The notes below the pieces were generated by a model. The model worked only from the letters and a program-made list of their open reading frames with translations. It searched no databases and was not told the DNA's origin. A DNA stretch of 64,000 nt, taken from NCBI GenBank assembly GCA_034506255.1, contig JAPDPX010000011.1, positions 1 to 64,000 of the forward strand, written 5' to 3'. The number at the start of each line of letters is the position of its first letter. The stretch's first letter is position 1. A program made the translations under genes and the position numbers. Shown in pieces: positions 53,325 through 62,483 of this stretch. Source of the DNA: a candidate division KSB1 bacterium. GTDB taxonomy: Bacteria > Zhuqueibacterota > Zhuqueibacteria > Zhuqueibacterales > Zhuqueibacteraceae.

Positions 53325-56012
53325 ATGCGCATTTTCTCCGCGTTCCCCGAGGGTCTGGCGCCTGCCCTGATCGGCGTCCTGCTGCTGCCGCTGGCGGCAA
53401 TGGCCGGTATCACCGGCAAAATTGCCGGGCAGGTGACGGACGCGAAAACCGGTGAGCCGTTGCCGGGCGCCACCGTGATCATTCGCGCGCAAATTATTGA
53501 CGGCCGTGAAACCGCGCTGCAGCCCGTGCAGGGCACCGGCGCCGATGGCAAGGGTCGCTACTTCCTCATCAATGTGCGGCCCGGACAGTATGTGCTGGAA
53601 GCCTCGGTGATCGGCTACCAGCGGGTGGTGAAGCGTCCCATCCGCGTCGAAGTTGATCGCACCAGCACGGTTGATTTCGCTTTGCACGAGGAAGCGCTCG
53701 CCGGCGAAGAGGTGGTCGTCACCGCCGAACGGCCGCTGGTGGTCAAGGATCTCACTTCCTCCTCGGCAAAAGTTTCGGGGGAAGATCTCAAGGCGCTGCC
53801 GGTCGAGGGATTTCAGGAGGTGCTCACCCTGCAGGCGGGCGTGACACGTGGTTTGGGCGGCGATCTCCACATTCGCGGCGGCCGCAGCAGCGAGATTCAG
53901 TTTTATGTCGATGGCATCGCCATCGCCAATCCCTTCAGCAACAGCCTGGCGGTGCCGGTGGAAAACAATGCGATCCAGGAGCTGGAGGTGATCAGTGGCA
54001 CCTTCAATGCCGAATACGGCCAGGCGATGAGCGGCATTGTCAACATCGTCACGCGTGAGGGCTCCGAAAACTATCGCGGCAGTTTTTCGGCCTATGCCGG
54101 CGACTTCCTGTCGCGCCGCGACGAAATCTTTTACAACATCGGCAGGATTGACCCGCTGGCGCAGCGCTATGCGGAAGCCGATCTCAGCGGCCCGCTGTTT
54201 ACGCCCAAACTCAAGTTTTTTGCCTCCGGCCGGTTCACCGACCAGGAGAATTGGCTTTATGGCCGGCGCGTGTTTCTGCCGGGCGATTCATCCTCCTTCC
54301 GCGCCACCGATCCCAGCCAGTACTATCTCGAACGGCGCGGCGACTCCTCGGCGGTACCGATGAATCCTTATCGCAGCCTGTCGGGACAGGTCAAGCTCAC
54401 CTGCAACCTCACGGCAAAATTCAAACTGTCCTACAATCTGCTCGCCAGCACCAGCAAAGGCCAGAGCTACAGCAATTTTTACCGCCTGAATCCGGATTAC
54501 CGGCCGACGAGCTACACCCGGGCCTTCAACCACATGTTCCGCATCGACCATGTGCTGGGCCGGCGCGCGTTTTACACGCTCAATCTCGCGGTCTATGAAA
54601 ACGATGTGAAGAGCTACGTCTACCAAAACCCGTTCGATCCGCGTTACCGCACGACCTTCGAGCGCGGCGTGCAACCGCAGTTCGTCTTTTCCACCGGCGG
54701 CGTCAGCCCCTCGCATTTCTACCGCAATGGCAGGAGCTATGCCCTGCGCGGTGATTTTACCCTCCAGGCCAACCATGCCCATCTTCTCAAAGCCGGTGCC
54801 GAGCTGCGCTATCACAAGCTGAAAAACGAATTCTTCAATGTCGAAGTCAATCCGCGCAAATACGGCGATTATGCCGTGCGCATACCGCCGCTGAGTTCCT
54901 TCGACCATGATGCCTATCAGCGCGATCCGCTGGAATTTGCCGCCTACCTGCAGGACAAGATCGAGATCAAAGACCTGATCGTGAATGCCGGGCTGCGTTT
55001 CGATTATTTCGATGCGCGCGCCCGCGTGCCGGTGGATTTGCGCGACCCCGGCAACAAGATCTTCACCCGCGAGCAAGCGCTGGCTTACCGCCGTGTCAAA
55101 GCGAAGACCCAGGTCTCGCCGCGTTTGGGGCTGGCGTTTCCCATCACCGCCCAGGGGGTCATCCATGCCTCCTACGGCCAGTTCTTCCAGATTCCCGAAT
55201 TCAGCCGCCTCTACGACAATCCCGAGTTCGAAGTGGTCGGTGCATACAACAGCATCATTGGCAACGCCGACTTGGAGCCGCAGCGCACGGACATGTATGA
55301 AGTGGGCCTGCAGCAGCAGCTCACCCGCTTTCTGGCCGTGGATCTCACCGGCTTTTACCGCGATGTGCGCAATCTGCTCGGCACCGATCTGCACGAAACC
55401 TATGCCGCGGACCTCTACGGCCGCTACACCAACTCCGATTATGGCAGCGTGCGCGGCGTAACGTTGTCGGCGGAGATTCGTCTGCCGGAATATCATCTCA
55501 CCGGCGGCGTGGATTATACCTATCAAGTCGCCAAGGGCATCGCCAGTGACCCGCGCCAGAAGTTCTTCGATGCCCAGGGCCGCAACGAAAGCGCCATCGT
55601 ACTAGCGGATCTTGACTGGGATCTGCGCCACAATGGCAACGCTTATTTGAATTATGCCCGGCCCTCCTGGGGCGGCAGTTTGATCGCCCGCCTGAATTCC
55701 GGCTATCCCTTCACCCCGGCACGCTTCATCGAACTGCGCAACGAAGGCCGGTACAAGGGCGAACTGTTTCTCGATCTGCGGGCCTACAAACGCTTTGCTC
55801 TTGGCATGGTGCGCCCCGAAATCTTCGTGAAGGTGGACAATTTGCTCGACAGCTTCCGCCGCGATCTGCTGCCGGAAATCGACCCGCGCGACGAGGCCGC
55901 GCACCGCGCCAATGGTCTTGACATCATCAACACGCGCTATCAGTTTGCCCTCAACCCGGCGGCGCAACCGGTGCCGCGTGAGGTGAAAGTGGGGGTGAAG
56001 GTCGATTTCTAA
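53325..56012 (+). CDS. TonB-dependent outer-membrane receptor with N-terminal CarboxypepD_reg-like domain
   Basis: 895 residues. Signal peptide to about residue 30, then a carboxypeptidase-regulatory-like beta-sandwich (KIAGQVTDAKTGEPLPGATV... to ~115). The plug domain follows (SSAKVSGEDLKALPVEGFQEVL, GGDLHIRGGRSSEIQFYVDG, SGIVNIVTREG), then a 22-strand-type barrel ending VPREVKVGVKVDF. It resembles SusC-like receptors and should import a glycan or other nutrient using TonB energy. The start at 53325 follows an AAGG-type site and gives a proper signal peptide. It begins 43 bases after the GH94 gene and is followed by an exported partner, as SusC is by SusD. Confidence 0.9.
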   Translation: MRIFSAFPEGLAPALIGVLLLPLAAMAGITGKIAGQVTDAKTGEPLPGATVIIRAQIIDGRETALQPVQGTGADGKGRYFLINVRPGQYVLEASVIGYQRVVKRPIRVEVDRTSTVDFALHEEALAGEEVVVTAERPLVVKDLTSSSAKVSGEDLKALPVEGFQEVLTLQAGVTRGLGGDLHIRGGRSSEIQFYVDGIAIANPFSNSLAVPVENNAIQELEVISGTFNAEYGQAMSGIVNIVTREGSENYRGSFSAYAGDFLSRRDEIFYNIGRIDPLAQRYAEADLSGPLFTPKLKFFASGRFTDQENWLYGRRVFLPGDSSSFRATDPSQYYLERRGDSSAVPMNPYRSLSGQVKLTCNLTAKFKLSYNLLASTSKGQSYSNFYRLNPDYRPTSYTRAFNHMFRIDHVLGRRAFYTLNLAVYENDVKSYVYQNPFDPRYRTTFERGVQPQFVFSTGGVSPSHFYRNGRSYALRGDFTLQANHAHLLKAGAELRYHKLKNEFFNVEVNPRKYGDYAVRIPPLSSFDHDAYQRDPLEFAAYLQDKIEIKDLIVNAGLRFDYFDARARVPVDLRDPGNKIFTREQALAYRRVKAKTQVSPRLGLAFPITAQGVIHASYGQFFQIPEFSRLYDNPEFEVVGAYNSIIGNADLEPQRTDMYEVGLQQQLTRFLAVDLTGFYRDVRNLLGTDLHETYAADLYGRYTNSDYGSVRGVTLSAEIRLPEYHLTGGVDYTYQVAKGIASDPRQKFFDAQGRNESAIVLADLDWDLRHNGNAYLNYARPSWGGSLIARLNSGYPFTPARFIELRNEGRYKGELFLDLRAYKRFALGMVRPEIFVKVDNLLDSFRRDLLPEIDPRDEAAHRANGLDIINTRYQFALNPAAQPVPREVKVGVKVDF

Positions 56013-56188
56013 AGCGCGGCAGCACCCAGCAAGGGTTGCCTGCAACCGCGGTATCGGATGGTTCCGCGAAGGAGGCCGTGGGGCACACTCGCCCGGGGAT
56101 TCCGGCAGGATGACGGCGGGGGATATGCCTGTCAAAATATCAGCGCAGTCGCGCGTGGCCTGGCATCAAAACCAAGGTGGTTGATTCC

Positions 56189-59100
56189 ATGATGAAACGG
56201 AAAAGCATGGCGGCCGTGCCCGTGCTGCTGAGCGCCTGGGTGCTCGCCCTTCCGCTCCGGGCACAGAATGGCGGCGTCTATCTCGACCCCAATCGCAGCG
56301 ACCGGCTGTTGCGCCGCGCCATGATCATGAACGCCAATCAGGTCGAGACCGACATCACCAATCACGGCACGATCGCGCGGGGCAATGACAGCCCCATCGG
56401 CGGGGTGTGGCCGCGCGGCACCGGGCACGATCACATTCACGAAATGACCGGCTTTATCGCCGCGGAAGTGGTGGACCGGAACGGCCAGACCATTCATATC
56501 ATCTCGGATGGCTATCGTGATGCCGGCGGCTCCGGCGGCGAGATCGATCCGGTGACCAACATCTCCTACAAGTTTCACCCCCTGCCGGGCTACTTCAAAG
56601 TGGCGCCGGGTCAGGATGAGCTGGCCAACAGTCTCAATCCCAGCTCCTGGCCCGAGACGTGGCCGGGCAAGGACCAGACGTGGAACGGCCGCTGGAACGG
56701 CTACTTCGGCCTCAATCAAATCAACGCCGATCAGGAAGTGTTGTATGTCATGGATGACAGTTGGAACAAGGAATTTCAGTTCTATCCCTTTCGCGACCGC
56801 CCCGACTGGCGGGGCCTGGGCATGCAAATCGAAACCCGCTTGTTTCAGTGGGCCCACCCGCTCGCCAAAGACATTCTCTTCATTCATTATCAAGTTTCCA
56901 ATATTGGCGAACACACCTACAACATCACGGACAGCAAAATTTTCTTTGGCGGTTATGCCGATATTGGGCCCGGCGGCCGCGGCACCACTGATGACAATGC
57001 CGCCTTCCGCAAGGAGCTCAACCTGGTCTATGGCTGGGACAACGACAACATCGGGGTGTGGCAGCGCAACCGCGAAATTCCGCCAGGCTACCTCGGCTGG
57101 AAATTTCTCGAATCGCCGGGCCTGGGCGATGACGGGGTGGACAATGACAACGACGGCCTGCTCGATGAACGCCGCGACAACGATGCCGGCAATTTGATCT
57201 TCGGACCGGTGGGAAAATACGGCGATGCCAAAGAGCACTGGAGCGGCGATGAAGACGGCGACTGGAACCCAGGCGTTGACGACGTCGGCAGCGATGGCGC
57301 CGGCCCGCTGGATGAAGGCTATCCCGGTCCGGATGCCGACGGCACCGAAGGCAACGGCCGGCCGGACCAGGGCGAGCCCAACTTTGGCAAGACCGACAAC
57401 GATGAAAGCGATCAAGTCGGCCTGACCAGCTTCACCGCGCCGCTGTTCGGCACGGTCAACGTTACCGATGAAGAAGGGATGTGGCCGCGCATTCAACCCG
57501 GCTATTTCACCGTGCCGCAGCAGGCCGTCAACCAATATTGGATTTTCGGCAGCGGCCCGTTCAATCTGCCGCCGCGCAAGACCGAGCGTTTTTCCACCTG
57601 CTGGGTGTTTGGTGCCGATGAAGTGGCGTTGTTCCGCAGCGCGGAGGTGGCGCAGCGCATCTATGACTCGGACTACCGCTTTGCGCGGCCGCCACGCCAG
57701 CCCCGGCTCACCGCCATTCCGGGCAACGGCAGGGTCACGTTGATTTGGGATGAGCTGGCCGAGCTGAGCCGCGATCCCATTTATGGCCGCGACTTTGAGG
57801 GCTACCGGCTGTACCGCTCGACCGATCCGCAATTTCGTGACGCCAGGGAAATCACCGACGCGCTCGGCAACGCCCTGTTCCGGCAACCGATCGCGCAGTT
57901 CGACCTCGCCAACGGCCTGACCGGCCCGCATCCACTGCAATTCGGCGAGGAAATTGGCGCACCCACCGGCATTCATTTCTACATGGGCGACGATACCGGC
58001 CTGCAACATTACTTCATTGATGAAGACGTGATCAACGGCCGCACCTACTATTACGCCCTGACCGCCTATGACAGGGGTTATGACGACGATTTTTATGGGC
58101 GCGGCCTGGCGGACAGCCCATTCCTGTTTCGCATCACGCCCAGCGAATCGCCCGCCGCGATTACCGTGACCGACGGTGTGATCACACGGGTCGATCAAAA
58201 CACGGCGGTGGTGACACCCAATCCGCCGGCTTCGAATTTGGAGCCGGGCCGCACCGACGTCGGCGAGGTGTTGCATCACAGCGCCGGCCCGGCCACCGGT
58301 ACGGTCGGCATTCGCATCGTTGCCCCCGATTTGCTCAAGGACGAGAACTTTCGCGTGAGCTTCGGCACGGTGCGCGGCACCACCGTGGTTGAATATGAAA
58401 CCAGCACGGTGACGGTGGTGAATGAAACCACCGGCGATACGCTGGCCGCGCGTCGCGCCATCCCGCTCAACCTCGGCACAGCCAAGTATCAGCGCGAATG
58501 GACCACGGAGTTTTTGCAAAAAGGCTTCGTCCTCACCTTCCAGAACGAATTTCCCACGCGCGAGCTGGCGCTCAGCGAATCGGGCTGGGAGGCCGGCCGG
58601 CGCACCAATCTGGTGGCCACAGTGGCGCCGCTGTTCGACACGTCGCCGTTGTGGCCGGTGTCCTTCGTGCTGGAATTCAGCGATGAGGTGGGTGTCGATA
58701 CCGCCTTCACCTCGAACACTGGACGCATCACCCGGCCGGTGAATTTCAAGGTGTATGATTGGCATTCCCGCAGCCCGCTGGATTTCGTGATCAGCGAGAA
58801 AGTGGGACAGGAGGACGGCAAAATCACTGCCGGCGAGGTGGCTTATCTCGTGTTCAAGCCGACGCCCGGAGCGACGCGCTACAATCCCGCCTGGGCGGTG
58901 AAATTCGATCCGCCACTCGATGAGAATGGTTTGCCGCTGCCGGAGAGTGAATGGGTGCTGCCGCGCCGGGGCGACACTTTTGTTGTGCGCAATCGCATTC
59001 CTTTCAGCGAGCGCGACAGCTTTGTTTTCAGCACCGTTGCCGGCAGGGTGCGCGGCAATGCCCCGGCCACGGTGCTCGGCCGGGTGCGGGTGGTGCCCAA

Positions 59101-59383
59101 TCCGTATGTCGTGGCCTCGATTCTCGAACAACAGCCCTATCTTTCGGGCCGCGGCGAACGCTTTGTGCGCTTCATCAATCTGCCGGCGCAGTGCACCATT
59201 CGCATTTACACCGTCAACGGCGATCTGGTGCGCGTGCTGCAGCACAACGGCGTGGCAAACGGCACCGAGCGCTGGGACCTGACGACCAAGGATGGCCTGG
59301 AGGTGGCGTACGGTCTCTACATCTATCACCTGGAAGCGCCGGGCATCGGGGAGCATGTGGGCAAGTTTGCGATCATCAACTGA
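56189..59383 (+). CDS. Large exported protein with Asp-rich segment and sorting-like tail
   Basis: 1064 residues. Signal peptide about 1-25 (ending PLRAQ). The middle (about 313-412) is very rich in Asp, Asn and Gly, with repeats such as DDGVDNDNDGLLDE and DEDGDWNPGVDD, which look like calcium-binding thrombospondin-3 or EF-type loops. The C-terminus has VRVVPNPYV and a FlgD-like beta-sandwich ending in YGLYIYHLEAPG, a variant of the tail seen on other exported proteins here. It sits between the TonB receptor and a PorV/Q protein. A role as surface partner of the receptor is inferred from position; I recognise no enzyme family. A GTG four codons earlier is an alternative start. Confidence 0.78.
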   Translation: MMKRKSMAAVPVLLSAWVLALPLRAQNGGVYLDPNRSDRLLRRAMIMNANQVETDITNHGTIARGNDSPIGGVWPRGTGHDHIHEMTGFIAAEVVDRNGQTIHIISDGYRDAGGSGGEIDPVTNISYKFHPLPGYFKVAPGQDELANSLNPSSWPETWPGKDQTWNGRWNGYFGLNQINADQEVLYVMDDSWNKEFQFYPFRDRPDWRGLGMQIETRLFQWAHPLAKDILFIHYQVSNIGEHTYNITDSKIFFGGYADIGPGGRGTTDDNAAFRKELNLVYGWDNDNIGVWQRNREIPPGYLGWKFLESPGLGDDGVDNDNDGLLDERRDNDAGNLIFGPVGKYGDAKEHWSGDEDGDWNPGVDDVGSDGAGPLDEGYPGPDADGTEGNGRPDQGEPNFGKTDNDESDQVGLTSFTAPLFGTVNVTDEEGMWPRIQPGYFTVPQQAVNQYWIFGSGPFNLPPRKTERFSTCWVFGADEVALFRSAEVAQRIYDSDYRFARPPRQPRLTAIPGNGRVTLIWDELAELSRDPIYGRDFEGYRLYRSTDPQFRDAREITDALGNALFRQPIAQFDLANGLTGPHPLQFGEEIGAPTGIHFYMGDDTGLQHYFIDEDVINGRTYYYALTAYDRGYDDDFYGRGLADSPFLFRITPSESPAAITVTDGVITRVDQNTAVVTPNPPASNLEPGRTDVGEVLHHSAGPATGTVGIRIVAPDLLKDENFRVSFGTVRGTTVVEYETSTVTVVNETTGDTLAARRAIPLNLGTAKYQREWTTEFLQKGFVLTFQNEFPTRELALSESGWEAGRRTNLVATVAPLFDTSPLWPVSFVLEFSDEVGVDTAFTSNTGRITRPVNFKVYDWHSRSPLDFVISEKVGQEDGKITAGEVAYLVFKPTPGATRYNPAWAVKFDPPLDENGLPLPESEWVLPRRGDTFVVRNRIPFSERDSFVFSTVAGRVRGNAPATVLGRVRVVPNPYVVASILEQQPYLSGRGERFVRFINLPAQCTIRIYTVNGDLVRVLQHNGVANGTERWDLTTKDGLEVAYGLYIYHLEAPGIGEHVGKFAIIN

Positions 59384-59429
59384 CCCCGGCTTTTCACCGC
59401 AGGACCCATCCCAATTGCTGGAGTGGATC

Positions 59430-60419
59430 ATGATGAAGAAATTCGCGCTGCTGTTTTTGCTGCTGGCCGGCGCTGCGGGCGCGCAGACCAAAGTCGGCAC
59501 CACCGCCGGTGCCTTTCTGCAGATCGGCGTGGGCGGCCGGGGTGCGGCCATGGGTGAAACCGCGGTGGCGAGCGCGGCCGATGTTTCCGCGATTTACTGG
59601 AACCCGGCACTCGCCGCCACCCTCGCCCGGGGCCAGGCCTATTTCAATCACACCACCTGGTTCGCCGACATCGACGTCAACTACGGTGCGGTGATGTTGT
59701 CTTTCGATGAGATCGGCCAATTCGCGCTGTCTTTCTACTCGCTGAATTCGGGCCAGCTCGAGATCACCACCGAGGAACGGGAGGAAGGCACCGGCCAATT
59801 GTTCACCGTGCAGGATCTCATGCTCGGCCTGACCTACAGTCGCAGTCTGACCGATCGCTTCACTTTTGGCGGCACGGTCAAGCTGATTCGGCAGGCGCTG
59901 TGGGACATGTCGGCGGCCACCATCGGTCTCGATGTCGGTCTCACGTATCGCACACCGTTCAACCCGGTGACGATCGGCATGAGCATTTCCAATTTCGGCG
60001 GCGAGATGCGGCTGTCCGGCACCAACACCGCGGTGCGTTACGATCCGGATCCGCGCGTGGGCGGCAACAATGACGGCATCGTGGCGGACCTGCGCACGCG
60101 CTCGTGGGATTTGCCCGTGACCTTCCGCGCCGGTTTCGCGTATCGCGTGCTGGAGACGCGGCTGAACCGCGTGCTGTTGAGCGGCGACGTGCTTTATCCC
60201 AACAACAACGACAATTATCTCAACCTGGGCGCAGAATACAGCCTCAACAACCTCTTTTTTCTGCGTGCCGGTTATCGCCAGCTCATGCTCGATGATGCGG
60301 AGGGCGGGCTGGCGGCCGGTGTCGGGTTTCACTACAAGAACGTGCGCATCGATTTTGCCCATACCGACCGCGGCCGCCTGCACAGTCCGCAGTATTTCTC
60401 GGTGGGCGTTGATTTTTGA
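59430..60419 (+). CDS. PorV/PorQ family outer-membrane protein
   Basis: 329 residues. Signal peptide 1-17 (KKFALLFLLLAGAAGAQ), then the family hallmark GAFLQIGVGGRGAAMGETAVA and ISAIYWNPA-like block VSAIYWNPAL. The rest is a beta-barrel of the FadL/PorV class, ending FDFAHTD-like and YFSVGVDF. PorV links type IX secretion cargo to its attachment machinery in Bacteroidota; in related phyla the family is expanded and roles vary. GGAGTGG precedes the ATG. It directly follows the 1064-residue exported protein, and other window proteins carry sorting tails, so an export role is reasonable. Confidence 0.85.
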   Translation: MMKKFALLFLLLAGAAGAQTKVGTTAGAFLQIGVGGRGAAMGETAVASAADVSAIYWNPALAATLARGQAYFNHTTWFADIDVNYGAVMLSFDEIGQFALSFYSLNSGQLEITTEEREEGTGQLFTVQDLMLGLTYSRSLTDRFTFGGTVKLIRQALWDMSAATIGLDVGLTYRTPFNPVTIGMSISNFGGEMRLSGTNTAVRYDPDPRVGGNNDGIVADLRTRSWDLPVTFRAGFAYRVLETRLNRVLLSGDVLYPNNNDNYLNLGAEYSLNNLFFLRAGYRQLMLDDAEGGLAAGVGFHYKNVRIDFAHTDRGRLHSPQYFSVGVDF

Positions 60420-60487
60420 ACGCGCCGGCCGCGGCTGACGCGGCACCGCCTGCGCTGTGTCCCAACCTTCAAACGGATCAGGTGCTC

Positions 60488-62425
60488 ATGTCCATTCGCA
60501 ACCTCCGAGTGTTGGCGCTGTGGCTGCCGGCCCTTTGGCTGCCGGCCGCCGTGCCGCTGGCGGCGCAAACCCCCGAGCTGCGCGGCGTGTGGGTGACCAA
60601 TGTGGCCTCACAGGTGCTCAACTCCAAGCCGGGCATTGCCGCGGCGATGGATTCCCTCAAAGCCGCCGGCCTGAATGCGATCTTCCCCGTGATGTACAAC
60701 AACGGCTACACGCTTTATCCCAGCCTCGTCATGCTCGGCGTCACCGGCGAGCTGATCGATCCCGCCTTCCAGGGCCGCGATGTGCTGGCGGAGTTGCTTG
60801 CCGAGGCGCATCGCGTCGGTCTCGAGGTGCATCCCTGGTTCGAGTATGGCTTTGCCGCCTCCTTCGGCAACAACGGCGGGCCGATCCTGGCGCGCAATCC
60901 CGGCTGGGCCGGCAAGCGCCTCTCCACCGGCGGCGCCACGGATGATGAAGCCATTGGCGGCGGCTTTTACTGGCTCAGCCAGGCGCATCCGGAAGTGCGG
61001 GAATTTCTCCTCAGCCTGATGCTGGAGGTGGTCGAGAATTATGATATTGACGGCGTGCAACTCGATCGCATCCGCTATGGCCGCGTGCACTTCGGCCGCA
61101 ACCCCAATAATCAGATTCTACCCTCCGATTTCGGGTATGATGATGCCCATCTGGCACGCTATCGGGCCGAGCACAACGGGGCGGATCCGCCCGCCAATCC
61201 CGATGACGAAAACTGGCGCCGCTGGCGTGCCGGTTTGCTGAATGAATTCACCGCCGCGTTTTGCGACACGGTGAAGAAGATCAATCCCCACGTTCTGGTG
61301 TCGAATGCGCCGGTGGTGTATCCCTATGGCTATGTTTATTTCATGCAGGATTGGCCTGCCGCCGTGCGCCAGGGCCGGCCGGATTTCGTGGTGCCGCAGA
61401 TTTACCGCTTCGATCTGGTTTCCTACACCAGCGAATTGAACAACACCAAAAGCCGCCTCCCCGCCGGCTATGACGGTTTTTTTGCCGGCATGTTGATTCG
61501 CAGCGGCAGCTATCAGGCGCCCGCAAATTTGGTGGTGAGCTTTGTGGAGCAGAATCGTCGCAGCGCTGTGGCGGGGGGCGTGTTCTTTTTTTATGAAGGT
61601 ATGCCGCCGATCGCGCGGGCGCTGCACCAGCAGGTGTTTCAACAGCCGGTGTCGCCGCCGTTTCGCCGGGGCTTGTGGCGGCCCCCCGCCACCATCATCG
61701 CGGAAACCGCGGCCACGGTGGAACGCACTGGCAGTTGGACTTTGCTGTCCGGCAGGGGGGATTCGAGCTATTTCAGTTTCGACAACCGGATTTTGACCGC
61801 GCGCGGCAGTTCGGGCGCCGCGCTGCGTTATTCCGCGGAAATCACCACCGCGGCACACTACGATGTCTATCTCTACCAGCCTTACGGGCCGCAACTCGCA
61901 CGCGAAGTCACCGTGCGTCTGCTTGATGGCAGTGGCACGCAAATCAAGCTCAATGAGACCAACGCGGTTACGCGGGGATGGACCCTGGTGGGCACGAGTT
62001 TTCTGGCGACCGGGCTGCAAGCCGTTGCCGAGCTGACCACCGCCGGCGTGCCGGCCACGCAAACGGTGGCCGCCGATGGCCTGATGTTGGTCTTGAACCG
62101 CCAACTCAGCCCGGAAGTGGTGGTGACCGCAGTTGTCGACCAGCCTGCGCCTGCGGTGCCGTCCGCTTTTGCGTTGTGGCAAAATTATCCCAATCCTTTC
62201 AATCCTGCCACCACCATTGCCTTTGCGGTGCCGCGCCGCTCACTGCTGCGTTTGGAAGTTTTTGATCTGCAGGGCCGGCGCGTGGCCGTGGCTGCCGCGG
62301 GTGATTATCCGGCCGGTGTGCATCAGGTGACCTTTAATGCCGGACAGTTGGCCGCGGGCGTCTACTTCTACCGGCTCTCGGCCTCGGGCTGGGTTGCCAC
62401 ACGCAAGCTCGTGCTGATGCCTTAA
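60488..62425 (+). CDS. Exported GHL10 (DUF187) family glycosidase-like protein with sorting tail
   Basis: 645 residues. Signal peptide about 1-27. The barrel starts with ELRGVWVTNVASQVL and includes AAGLNAIFPVMYNNGYTLYPS, GLEVHPWFEYGF, NYDIDGVQLDRIRYG and VSNAPVVYPYG, matching the family-10-like glycosyl hydrolase group (YngK type). Conserved Asp and Glu in DGVQLDRIRY and HPWFEYG are candidates for the active site. A second beta-rich domain (about 410-550, GSWTLLSGRGDSSYFSFD...) may bind carbohydrate. The tail has NYPNPFNPATT and a GVYFYRL ending. Some relatives cut peptidoglycan glycan strands and others plant or bacterial polysaccharides, so the substrate is open. Confidence 0.85.
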   Translation: MSIRNLRVLALWLPALWLPAAVPLAAQTPELRGVWVTNVASQVLNSKPGIAAAMDSLKAAGLNAIFPVMYNNGYTLYPSLVMLGVTGELIDPAFQGRDVLAELLAEAHRVGLEVHPWFEYGFAASFGNNGGPILARNPGWAGKRLSTGGATDDEAIGGGFYWLSQAHPEVREFLLSLMLEVVENYDIDGVQLDRIRYGRVHFGRNPNNQILPSDFGYDDAHLARYRAEHNGADPPANPDDENWRRWRAGLLNEFTAAFCDTVKKINPHVLVSNAPVVYPYGYVYFMQDWPAAVRQGRPDFVVPQIYRFDLVSYTSELNNTKSRLPAGYDGFFAGMLIRSGSYQAPANLVVSFVEQNRRSAVAGGVFFFYEGMPPIARALHQQVFQQPVSPPFRRGLWRPPATIIAETAATVERTGSWTLLSGRGDSSYFSFDNRILTARGSSGAALRYSAEITTAAHYDVYLYQPYGPQLAREVTVRLLDGSGTQIKLNETNAVTRGWTLVGTSFLATGLQAVAELTTAGVPATQTVAADGLMLVLNRQLSPEVVVTAVVDQPAPAVPSAFALWQNYPNPFNPATTIAFAVPRRSLLRLEVFDLQGRRVAVAAAGDYPAGVHQVTFNAGQLAAGVYFYRLSASGWVATRKLVLMP

Positions 62426-62483
62426 GACGCATCTGCCAGGCTGGCAATGGAAAACGGACGGGCATCGTATTCCCCGGGATGAG

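Noticed and set aside
56132..59551. A 1139-codon open frame on the minus strand opposite the 1064-residue exported protein
   Set aside because: It is the antisense shadow of a plus-strand gene that has a signal peptide and family-like tail; long antisense frames are expected at this GC content, and the translation is low-information (Ala, Gly, His, Arg rich).
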